Source: Kitasatospora sp. NBC_00315 | GTDB lineage: Bacteria; Actinomycetota; Actinomycetes; Streptomycetales; Streptomycetaceae | Reading direction: 5' to 3' | Assembly (NCBI RefSeq): GCF_041435095.1 | Contig: NZ_CP108025.1 | Coordinates: 8,122,001 to 8,186,000, forward strand | DNA: 64,000 bases | Shown here: piece after piece, positions 17,355-28,600 of the stretch | Position numbering within the stretch: position 1 is the stretch's first letter | How the letters are laid out: every line of letters starts with the position of its first letter | Position numbers and translations under genes: made by a program | Notes under the pieces: model-generated | Databases searched by the model: none | What the model was told of the DNA's origin: nothing | What the model saw: only the letters and a program-made list of their open reading frames with translations

Positions 17355-17867
17355 CCAGACGTACGGGTCTCGGCGAACATACCAACGGCCCGCCACACGA
17401 AGCCGAAGCAATGCGCAGGGGGCGGACTTGATCGAAGTCCGCCACCCAGAACCGCGAAACACGGCCCCAGGAGGCCGGTAGGGCTGCCCGGTCCCGGTCG
17501 GCGTCCTGGGCATCGCCGACCGGATCCGCCCGGACGCCGGCGCTACCGTCGCCGCCCCGAGGTGTACGTCGGCGTGGGCGAGGGCGGCAACGTGTCCTGC
17601 GAAGGGGCGTTGGCGCGCACCCGCGAACCGGGGGAGGAGTGGGGGAGCGGGGCGGGCGGCCCACCGGGCGACCCGAGATGTGAAGCCGAGGAGACGAGGG
17701 TGGCCACACAACCGAGAACCTGCAAGGTGTCGACGGTCAACCTCTCGGGGCTGGAGGTCGAGGTCGTAGCAGGTGGCTGGTCTGCGGATCTGCTGTGGCC
17801 GTGACCTCCGGTCAGGTGCCGGTTGTGTCGGCGCCGGACCGGAGGTGGGCCTGTGGGTGGTGCAGGG
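17355..17867. other. Intergenic, no gene recognised
   Basis: No frame with a convincing start and ribosome site was found. The only structure seen is the hairpin at 17805-17845, next to the end of the downstream leftward gene. Confidence 0.4.
17805..17845. terminator. Hairpin downstream of the LppU-like gene
   Basis: Nine-base perfect arms CCTCCGGTC/GACCGGAGG with a 23-base loop, 22 bases past the stop of the leftward gene. Confidence 0.45.
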
Positions 17868-18272
17868 TCAGTGGTTCTTGCCGAGGCACAGGACGAAGCT
17901 GTCGCCGCCGGACTGCTCGACGTAGGCGGCCTCGACGCCTTCGACGGCGTCGCACTGCTTGTCGTCGGAGCCGGTGACGACCTTGAGGACCTTGAACTCG
18001 GCGGTGCCTTCGGTGCACTTGACGATGCTGACCTTGGGCTTGCTGTCGGTGCCGGCGTTGTGGACGCAGTCACCGGCCACTGCGAGGGAGGGGTCGTCCT
18101 GGACGAAGTAGCCGAAGACGACGATGCCGACGACGAGGGCGGCGACCACGCCGAGCACGCGCAGGAGGATCTTGGAGGTGCCGCGCTTCTTCGCGGGTGC
18201 GGGCTCGGGGGTGGGGAGGAACTCCGGCGGTGCGGGGTGGGTCGGGTTCTGGGGGGCCTGCGGGGTCGTCAA
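17868..18272 (-). CDS. LppU/SCO3897-family small membrane-anchored protein
   Basis: A 134-residue protein: a Pro-rich cytoplasmic N-terminus (TTPQAPQNPTHPAPPEF), one membrane helix ILLRVLGVVAALVVGIVVFGYF, and an extracytoplasmic domain with four cysteines (GDCVHNAG, IVKCTEG, QCDAVEG, FVLCLG), probably two disulphides. The layout fits the LppU/SCO3897 family, whose function is unknown. TTG at 18272 is chosen because AAGGA lies eight bases upstream; an earlier in-frame TTG at 18296 has none. Confidence 0.75.
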   Translation of the reverse strand: MTTPQAPQNPTHPAPPEFLPTPEPAPAKKRGTSKILLRVLGVVAALVVGIVVFGYFVQDDPSLAVAGDCVHNAGTDSKPKVSIVKCTEGTAEFKVLKVVTGSDDKQCDAVEGVEAAYVEQSGGDSFVLCLGKNH

Positions 18273-18991
18273 CGTGGTTCCTTGATCGCTTTTCAATCGT
18301 TTCCGGGGACGGCCGAGAGTATGAGTCGGCGGGGCCCCTCAGAAGTCCGGGCGGCCGATAGTTGTCGTTTCGTGTTCGAAAACCGGCGCAAAACGGGGCA
18401 ACGAACCGACATCCTCCGTATCGAAACCGGAGGTTGTCGCAGGTCAGGGGGCGGCCCTACGACCAGCGGCGCTCGCGTCTCGGTCTCCCGGCACGTGAAG
18501 GATCACCGATGAACCACAAGAGCGCCCAGCACTGCATGGCCGTGGCCGTGGCCGCGTTCGAGGCGGGAGAGCGGGTCGAAGTGGTCGAGGTCGTGCAGGT
18601 GGGCCGGGTGCCGGCCGGGCGTCAGTTGGCCGCCTCGGCCGGCCAAGGCGATCGCCGCCGCACTGCGCGGCGCTCCGGAGGTGTCCGAAGCCTGACCTCG
18701 GTTGCCCTCGCCTTCGGGCGCGGGCCACGGGGTCGGATGGGTTGCCCCGCCGCCGGAGGGGCGGTCGGCCCGGGCGACTCTCGAACGATGGTTTCACCCG
18801 TACGGCCGGGACCGCAGGGCGCCACCCTCGTCCCGCCGGTGTGAAGCTCTCCCTGCAGGGCTCTGATGTGGGGAGACCGGGCGGAACGGGGTGCCAGATC
18901 GACCCCCGCGGCGGAGGGCGTCCCCGGCGGCGGCCTATGCTCGCGGCTCCAGGGAGCCGGCGGGGTGTCGGTCCGGTCGTGAGGAGCTGGC
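18273..18991. other. Intergenic with one doubtful short frame
   Basis: A GAAGGAT box precedes ATG 18510, but the frame to 18844 becomes Arg/Gly-rich and unlike a protein after about 40 codons. I do not annotate it as a gene. Promoters for both flanking genes probably lie here. Confidence 0.3.
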
Positions 18992-19492
18992 ATGAATCGT
19001 CGTCGGGTGTGGTGGGCTGCCGGGACCGGTGTGGTGGTGCCGGCCGCGGTGGCGGTTCTGGCGGTCGTGCTTCCCGGGCACGAGCCGGAGCGGTTGCCGG
19101 TGCGGGCGCGTGAGTACACCGACACGCGGGTGTGCCTGTTGACCGACGGGCAGGGGGTGAGTGGCGCGGCGGCGGCGCCGGTGTGGGCGGGGATGCAGGA
19201 CGCGTCGGCCGTGACGCACGCCCAGGTGGCCTCGCTCCCCGTGCTCGGGCCCGCGACGGTGGCGAACGCGCAGCCGTATGTGAACACCCTGGTGCAGCAG
19301 AAGTGCACGACGGTGCTGGCCGGCGACGAGGTTCAGGGGCAGGCGCTGCGTGCGGTGGCCGCGGCCAATCCGAAGGTCCGGTTCGTCGTGGTCGGGCAGG
19401 GCTCCGCGGCGGCGAATCTGACGGTGGTGCAGCCGTCCTCAGACGTCCGCAGCGCGGTGGCGAAGATCGTGGGGGATGCGGGCAAGGACTGA
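18992..19492 (+). CDS. BMP/PnrA-like secreted or membrane-anchored protein
   Basis: A 166-residue protein with an N-terminal membrane or signal helix (WWAAGTGVVVPAAVAVLAVVL). The body resembles the first lobe of basic-membrane-protein (PnrA) substrate-binding proteins: VCLLTDGQGVSGAAAAPVWAG, ATVANAQPYVNTLVQQKCTTVLA, then VRFVVVGQGSAAANLTVV. No lipobox is evident and the length is about half that of a full binding protein, so it is a one-lobe variant. ATG 18992 follows GAGGAGCTGGC. It precedes the RHS toxin gene by 170 bases on the same strand; a functional link is unproven. Confidence 0.65.
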   Translation: MNRRRVWWAAGTGVVVPAAVAVLAVVLPGHEPERLPVRAREYTDTRVCLLTDGQGVSGAAAAPVWAGMQDASAVTHAQVASLPVLGPATVANAQPYVNTLVQQKCTTVLAGDEVQGQALRAVAAANPKVRFVVVGQGSAAANLTVVQPSSDVRSAVAKIVGDAGKD

Positions 19493-19659
19493 CCAAGTCG
19501 GGCAAGTCGCCTTTACGTATACCTTATCCATGCAGGTCGCAGCTGATTTTGCAAACCCTTCACAACTGCAGGTAAAGACTCCGCCTCACCCCTTGTCGAC
19601 TTGTCAGTAACCCGATGAGATGCGCGGGTCCTCCCGCTGATCTTGAGTGGGGTTGCGTC

Positions 19660-22600
19660 ATGCCCGCTCGTCCTGCTCGCCCCTCCCGCCGCCGGCGTGC
19701 ACTTCGCCGACGCCTCACCAGGGCGCTGGCGCTGCTCACGGTCACGGTCCTGGCGCTGTTCCTGACGACCGAGCAGGCGATGGCGCAGGGCGCCACCCTG
19801 CCGCCGCTCTCCCTCGCGCCGCTTCGGGAGTTCGTGGCGTGGGCCGCCGGCGACGCCCCGTCGTGGGGCGATGTTCCGAAGCAGTCGTCGGGGTCGGCGG
19901 CCGGTCGGGGCCACGTCGTCCCGGCGGACCGGACCCGCGCCGGTGGCGGCGCGGGCGGCAAGGCGGGCAAGGGCAAGGGCGAACTGGCCGAGGCCAAGCC
20001 CGTCGTACCCGCGGCCAAGCCCGGTCCCAGCGGCGGTACGAAGGGCTTCGACGCGACGACGAGCAAGCGCAACGCGGCGAAGTCGAACGCGACCACCGAC
20101 TACTTCGACAACGCCGACGGCTCGTTCAGCCGAAAGGTCTCCCAGGGGAGGACCAACTTCCAGGATCCTGCGGGAGCCTGGCAGAAGATCGACACCACGG
20201 TCGGCAAGGGCGGCGACGGGCGTTGGCACGAGAGCGCCAACAACCTCACCGTCGACTTCGCAGCCCAGGCCTCCGACGGGGCGCTGGCCTCCTTCGGGTC
20301 GACGCTGCGCACCAGCTCTCCTACGCGCTGAAGGGCGCTTCACCCGTTCAGGGCACGACCTCGGGCTCGACGGTGACGTACGCGTCGGTCCTGCCCGAGA
20401 CGGACCTGACGGTGGCGCCGATCACCTCCGGGGTGAAGGAGTCGGTGGTTCTGCACTCGGCGAGTGCCGGCAACTCGTGGGTGTTCCCACTCGACCTCAA
20501 GGGGCTGACCGCCAAGCTCAACGCCTCGGGCGGCGTGGACCTGCTGGACGAGACCGGGAAGGCGGCCGAAACCATCCCGCCGGCCTACGCCTTCGATTCC
20601 AAGATCGCACCGGTGTCGGGCGAGCGCGGCACCACTCACGCGGTCACGTACGAACTGGTCGTCGACGCGGGCAAGCCCGCCCTGAAGATGACCCTGGACG
20701 CCGGGTGGCTGCACGACAACGCCCGGGTCTTCCCCGTCACGGTCGACCCGTCGATCTGGGACCGTGTCAACACCACCTACGCCGAGTCCGGCTCGGACAT
20801 CCCGCAGGTCGACCATTCGATGGAGCAGACCCTCAAGGTCGGTTCCTACGACTCCGGGACACACTCCGCCAACGCCTTCGAGCAGGACTGGTACCACACC
20901 TTCGACGGCTCCGGCGTCACTCTGGTCTCCGCCAACCTGCACCTGTACGACATCTGGGCCTCGACCTGCACCCCCGAGGCCTTCTCCGTCTCCCAGGTGA
21001 CGCAGCCGTGGACGCCCAGCACCATCACCAACTACCCCGGGCCCGGGATCTACGGCACCCCCGTCGGCACCCTCACTCCGAGCGTCCCGCACGCCTGCAC
21101 CAACAACTCTGGCAGTTCCACTGGCGGTGACTGGGTGGTGGTGCCGCTGAACAAGGCCATGATCCAGGCCGTGGCCGACGGATCGAGCCCCGACTTCGGT
21201 CTGGCCATCACCGCGCCGACCAATGACGGGCTGCACTGGAAGCAGTTCGGTTCGATGGCCAACCCGAATGTCGAGCCGTACATCGTCTACGACTACACCG
21301 GCAATGTGGCTCCCCAGGTGGAGGCGACCTTCCCGCAGAACGGCGGGGCCACCGACACGCTGACGCCCGAGCTGCAGGCCTTCGCCGACGACGCCCAGGT
21401 CTCCAGCAGCTCCCTGAAGTACGACTTCCAGGTCTACGACAGTGCCAACACCCAGGTCGTGGACTCGGGCCTGGTTGCCGGCGGAGACTGGAGCGTGCCG
21501 GCCGGAAAGCTGCAGTGGGGGCAGACCTACTACTGGACGGTGCAGGCCCACAACGGGACGCAGTACTCACCCGCCGCGCCGTACTCCGCGCTCAGTGTGC
21601 AGGTGCCGCAGCCGTCGATCACCTCCTCGCTGTCGCAGAACGGCGACGCCCGCGGGTTCGACCCGGCGACCGGCAACTTCACCAAGTCGGTCACCGACGC
21701 GCAGGTCAGCGGGGCGGGCCCTGCCCTGGAGGTGGTCCGCGACTACAATTCCCGCGACTTCCGCACCACCGGGTCCTTCGGTACCGGCTGGTCGAGTGTC
21801 CTGGACGCCCGTGCCACCGAACGCAAGGACGCCTCCGGGAACCTGACCGGCGTCATCGTCACCTACCCGGACGGCTCCCAGGTCGGCTTCGGCCGTAACA
21901 CCGACGGTACGTTCTCCCCGCCGTCGGGTCGCTTCGCCACCCTGCGCACCGTCAGCGGCGGCTACACGCTGACGGACAAGAACGCCACCACCTACACCTT
22001 CACCCAGGCATTGGCGGCCGGTGCGTACGGCATCTACACGATCTCGGACGCCAACGCGCGGACCATCTACTTCTACTGGACCGCAGGGCAGGTCACCGGT
22101 ATCGCTTCGGCGGTCTCCAACCGCTCGCTGCACTTCGACTGGTCCACCCCGCCGGGCGCCGCCAACGCCCACGTGGTGCACGCCTACACCGACCCGGTGC
22201 AGGGCAGCGACTGGAGCACCGCGCTGAACTGGAACTACACCTACACCGGTGACCAGTTGGCGAAGGTCTGCTCACCCGCCGACACCACCACCTGCAGCCA
22301 GTACAGCTACACCGCCGGCTCGCAGTTCCAGACGCAGGTGCTGGACGCCGGGGCGTCCTCGCTGTGGCCCTTCTCCGAGGCAGCCGGTGCGAGCACCGCG
22401 GCGAGCGCGGTGAACACCAACGAGGGAGCCGACAAGGCAACCTACAGCAACGTGACGCTCGGGCAGGCGGGCCCGCTGGCCGCGAGCACCGCCACCGCTG
22501 CGGCCTTCAACGGCACCTCCTCGTACGTGGAGATACCCAAGAGCCTGGCCAGCAGCGCGGGCCAGTACACCGTGTCGATGTGGTTCAAAACCACCGCGAC

Positions 22601-25600
22601 CGTTCCCGGCGTCCTGTTCTCCTACTCCACCCTGCCGCTGAGCAGCGGGACCAGCGCCTCCCAGTACACACCGTCGATCTACCTGGACGCACACGGCCGG
22701 ATCAACGCGGAGTTCTGGAATACGAGCGGGGTCGCGCCGATCGTGTCGGGAGCGGTCAACGACGGCAACTGGCATCAGGTGGTGCTCGCCGGCGCCGGCT
22801 CCACCCAGAGCCTGTACCTCGACGGCAGCTCGGTCGGCTCCCGCAGCGGCATGATCTCCCGTAGCGGCGGCTACACCAGCGCCCTGCAGGGTCACACCTA
22901 CATCGGCGCCGGCTTCCTCGGTGGTGTATGGCCGGACCAGCCGCACTACTCCAGCACCGTCAACACCGGTTACGCGACCTACTTCAACGGCACCATCGCC
23001 CAGGCCGCAGCGTTCCCCAAGGGGCTCACGGCCTCCCAGGTACTTGCGCAGTACACCGCCGGCAAGCAGGCGGGCAGCCTCCTGACCGGTATCACCCGCC
23101 CCTCGGGCAAGCAGTTCGCCACCGTCGCCTACGACACGAACGCGGCCCAGGTGACCCAGGTCACCGATGAGAACGGCGGCGTCTGGCAGATCGGCAAGCC
23201 GCAGGTCACCGGCTCGAGTCAGGTTTACCGCTCCGCTGTGATGGGTGCGGCGCCGGCCGGCTACTGGCGCCTCGGCGACACAGCCGGCGCGGCCACGGCC
23301 TACGACGAGGTCAAGTACGGCCTCGGCAGCTACAACACCGTGACGCTCGGCTCCGCCGGACCGTTCTCCGACACCACCGCGGCGAAATTCAACGGCACCT
23401 CGTCCTTCGTCCAGCTAGCGCCGACGGACACCGTCGGCACCGGGCCGAACTCGGTGGAGATGTGGTTCGACATGCCCGCGGGCAACACGGCCGGCGGTGT
23501 CCTGTTCGACTACGCGGGATCCTCGCTGACCGGCGGCTCCCCGCGCGGCTCCAGCTGGGTGCCCGCCCTGTACGTCGGCACCGACGGCAAACTCCACGGA
23601 AAGTTCTGGGACCAGTACACGACCGCCTGGCAGATCGTCACACCCAAGACCGTCAACGACGGCAAGTGGCACCACGTGGTGCTGGCAGCCTCCGCGACGT
23701 CGCAGTCGATGTACCTGGACGGAGCCCTGACCGGCACCACGCTGGGCACCCGCACCGCCTCGCAGTCCGACTACGTCTACATCGGCGCGGGGGAGAGCTC
23801 CAGCTGGCCCAACGCCCCGTCCAACGAACTCGGCTACTTCCCTGGAGCCATCGCCGATGTGTCCTTCTACCGCTCCGAGCTGACCGCCGCCGACGCCGGG
23901 GCGCACTTCCAGGCCGCCCAGAACTCCACCGGCCTCACCCCGCTGGAGACGGTGCAGGTCACCGAACCCAGCGGCAAGACCCTCATCCACCAGTACGACC
24001 CCACTTCGGGCGGCCGCAAGGTCGCCGAGGTCGACGGCGAAGGCAACAAGACCACCTACGGCTACGACACCGGCGGGTTCCTTCACACGACCACGGACGC
24101 CAACGGTGACGTGACGGTGACCGGCCACGACGTGCGCGGTAACACCGTCTCCACCACGACCTGCCAGAACCAGGCCGCCGGCACCTGCTCCACCAAGTAC
24201 TACACGTACTGGCCCGACGACACCACGGCGAAGTTGACAACCGCCGACCCGCGCAACGACGTCCTGCTGACCGTCCGCGACGCCCGCTCCACCTCGGCGA
24301 CGGACAACACCTACCTGACGACGTACGGCTACGACGCGGCCGGCAACCGCATTAGCACCACCGGACCGCCTGTCGCCGGTTTCCCGGCCGGCCGGACCAC
24401 CGGCACCACCTTCAGTGACGGCAGCACCACCTACCTCGCCGCCGACACCAGCATCGTGCCGGCCGGCCTGCCGGTGAGGACCACCTCGCCGGGCGGAGCA
24501 GCCAACACCGTCGCCTACCTGCACAACGGCGATGTGGCCTCCACCACGGACGTGGCGGGCCTCAAGACCACCTACACCTATGACGGCCAGGGCCGCGCAC
24601 TCAGCAAGACCGTCATTTCGGACACCTACCCGGCCGGCCTCACGACCACCTTCAGCTACGACCGGATGAGCCAGGTCGTTCAGGAGACCAACCCGCCGAT
24701 CACCGACCGCGTCACGGGCGCGGTACACACCTCCGTGGCCAGCACCGTCTTCGACGCCGACGGCAACGTCACCTCCCAGACGGTCGCCGACACCACCGGC
24801 GGCGACGCCCCGCGTACCCAGAGCACCACCTACAACCAGTACGACCAGGTCGCCAGCCGCACCGACGCCAACGGCAACGCCGGGGCGAGCAACGGTGCCG
24901 TCACCCGCTTCACCTACGACAGCAGTGGCAATCCGCTCCAGGAGACCAACCCGGCCGGCGTCGTGACCGCCTACGCGTACGACACCAGCGGCAAGCTGCT
25001 GACCCAGAGCGTGCTGAACTACACCGGCGACCCGACCAACCCCACCGCGCCGACCACCCTCGTGGAGTCATCCCGCGCCTACGACCCGGCCGGCCGCCTG
25101 GCCTCGGTCACCGACGCGATGGGCAACTCCACCGCCTACACCTACACCGACGACGGCCTCACCGCGACCGTCACCAAGACGGACTCCACCGGCTCGAACC
25201 ACTTCGTCCTGCAGTCCAACCTGTACGACGCGGCCGGCAACCTCACCCAGCGCACCTCGGCCAACGGTGCCACCGTGACGCAGTACCAGGTGGACGCCGC
25301 CTCCCGCACCACCGCCACCACGGTCGACCCCCGCCGGTGTCAACCGCACCACCAGCATCGCGTACACCCCCGACGACCTCGTCGCCACCAGCAACGAGCA
25401 CGACGGCAGTGGCTACGACCGCACCACCTCGGCGACCTACGACAGCGGCGGCCGGCCCGTGACCCAGACGCTGTACGGGGACGCCTCCGGTCATCCCAGT
25501 GCCTGGTGGCAGCTGGACCAGACATCCGGCTCCACCGTCACCGATACCTCCGGCACCGGCAACACCGCCTCCGCGACGGGCACGGTGACCTGGTCCGACA

Positions 25601-28600
25601 GCGCGGCCAACTTCAACGGCAACAGCTGGCTGTCCACCAACGGACCTGTGGTGAACACGGCCTCCTCCTACACCGTCTCCGCCTGGGCCAACCTCGCCGA
25701 CACCTCCACCGACCACACGCTCGTGGCCCAGGGCGGCACCAACACCGAGGCGTTCTTCCTGCAGTACTCCAAGGCGTTCAACAGCTGGGCCTTCGTCGCG
25801 CCGAGCGCGGACGCCACCTCGGGAGTGACCTACGCATCGGCCGCCGCCACCGCCCCGGCCAGCGCCGGCACCTGGACCCACCTGGTCGGCGTCTACGACG
25901 GCTCCGACGGATCCATGACGCTCTACGTCAACGGTCAGCAGGCCGGCACCGCCACGAACTCCAGCCCGTGGAACGCCACCGGCCCGCTGAGCCTCGGCAA
26001 CGCCACCCTCACCGGCGGGGGCCGCCTCTGGGGGACCACCCACACCGGGGCGATAGGCAATGTGCAGGTCTACCAGCGGGCCCTGAACCCCACCGAGGCC
26101 ACGGCCCTCTACTCCGCCGGCCGAACCGGCGGCACGGCCGGCTCCTCGAACCAGCAGACCAGCAGCTACACCTACGACCAGCGCGGACTGGCCACCTCCC
26201 GGACCGACGCCAACGGCAACACCACCAACTACCTCTACGACGAGGCCGGAAACCGCACCATCAGCTCCGCCCCGACCGTCGCGGTGGAGAGCTCCGGCGG
26301 CACCGCCGTGCCGACCCACCCGACGACGACCAGCGGCTTCAACACCTTCGGCGAGGAGACCGAGGAACTCGACCCGAACGGCAACGAGGTCATCCACACC
26401 TACGACGCCAACGGCGAGGAGACCTCCACCACCGACCCCTCCTACACCCCACCCGGCTCCAGCACCCCGATCACCGCCACCACCACACAGACCTACGACG
26501 CCCTCGGCGACGTCATCACCGCCACCCGCCCCGACGGCAAAGCCGGCAGTTACCTCTTCGACCAGCGCGGGCACCTGGCCCAGGAAACAACACCGGACGG
26601 CAGGAAGAGCCACTACAGCTACGACGCGAACGGCGAGAAGGTCGCCGTCACCGACGCCTCCGGTGCCACCCGCCAGGCCACCTACGACTTCCTCGGCCGG
26701 CAGCTCACCTCCACCACCCTGGAGCGGTACCCCACCGCGCAGACCCTCACCAGCACCTCCTCGTACGCGGTCACCACCGGAAACCCCTACGGCGCCTTCC
26801 TCTCCTCCCAGACCTCCGCCGAGGGACGCACCAGCACCTCCGCCTACAACCGCGTCGGGGACGTCACCTCCACCACCGACCCGGCCGGCAACACCACCAG
26901 CTTCACCTACGACTTCCTGGGCAACCCTCAGAAGACCACCGCCCCTGACGGCACCTCGACCAAGGTCACCTACAACGCGCAGGGCCTGCCTCTGTCCAGC
27001 ACGCCCTACACCAAGGGACCCTTCCCCTTTCCCCTGGCCCAGACGTCACAGACATACGACGGCGTCGGCAACGTGCTCTCGACCACCGACGCGCGCGGCA
27101 GCACCTCCACCTTCACCTACGACGCCACCGGCATGGTGACCAACGAGGTCCAACCCGTCTCGGCGACCGCCTCCATCACCACCTCCTTCGGCTACGACGC
27201 CACCGGGCATCGCACCCGCTTCACCGACGGCCGCGGCAACTTCTGGAAGTACACCTACAACTCCTGGGGCAAGCAGGAGAGCATCGTCGCCCCGGCCACC
27301 AGCACCTACGGCTCTGCCACCGACCGCACCACGACCTACCTCTACGACCAGCTCGGGCAGCTCACCCAGGTGAACCAGCCCGGCGGCGTCGTGAACACCG
27401 TGGCGTACGACACGTCGGGCAACCTCGCCTCACAGTCGGGCAGCGGGGCCGAGGTCGCCACCGCCACCCGCACCTTCACCTACGACCCGCTCGGCCAGGT
27501 CCTCACCGCCCAGACCCAGGCGGCAGGCACCACCGGCCAGAGCGGCTACCAGAGCGCGACCAGCGAAAACTTCGGCTACGACGACCGCGGCGACCTCCTC
27601 ACCGCCACCGGATCCGCCGGATCCAGCTCCTTCGGCTACGGCAAGGACGGCCTGCTCACCTCCCGCACCGACGCCGCCGGCACCACCTCCTACACCTACG
27701 ACAACGCCGGCCGCCTCGCCACCCTCGCCGATCCCGCCACCGGCAACACCCTCACCTACACCTACAACACGCTCTCCCAGCCCGCCACGATCAACTACGG
27801 CGCGAGCGGGCAGAACAGAGCCTTCACCTACGACAACCGACACCGCCTGGCAACCGACACACTCACCGCCGGCTCCTCCACCCTCGCATCACTCAGCTAC
27901 GGCTACGACACCAACGGCAACCTCACCTCCAAGACCACCACCGGCGTCACCGGAGCGGCCGCCAACACCTACACCTACGACCTCGCCAACCGCCTCACCT
28001 CGTGGAACAACGGGAGCACCAACACCGCGTACTCCTACGACGCGTCCGGCAACCGCATCCAGGTCGGCTCCAACGTCTACACCTACGACGAACGCGACCA
28101 GCTGACCTCCGACGGCCAGCACACCTACCGCTACTCCGCCCGCGGCACCATGACCGAGGACCGCATCGGCGGCGCGCCGTCCGTCTACGCCTCCGACGCC
28201 TACGGCCAGCAGATCCTCGCCGGCCAGGAAACGTACAACCTCGACGCCTCCGGCCGGATGATCACCGCGAACAACCAGGTCACCGGAACCCGCACCTTCC
28301 AGTACACCGGTGGCTCCAACCAGCTCGCCTCCGACGGCTCCTACACCTACACCTGGGATCCCGGCTCCAAACTGATCGGCACCAACACCACCGGCGGCTC
28401 CACCGCCACCGCCCGCTCCGTGATGACCGACCAGCACGACGACATCATCGGCCAGTTCGCCACCGGCTCCGCCGCCCTCACCGGCTCCCAGACCTACGAC
28501 CCGCTCGGCAACCGCACCGCGACCGCCGGAGTGATCGGAGACCTCGGCTTCCAGTCCGGCTGGACCGACGGGGCCACCAGCAAGGTCAACATGGGCTCCC

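Noticed and set aside
18510..18844. ATG with good ribosome site and 111 codons
   Set aside because: After about 40 codons the translation is Arg/Gly/Pro-rich and unlike a protein; no family.
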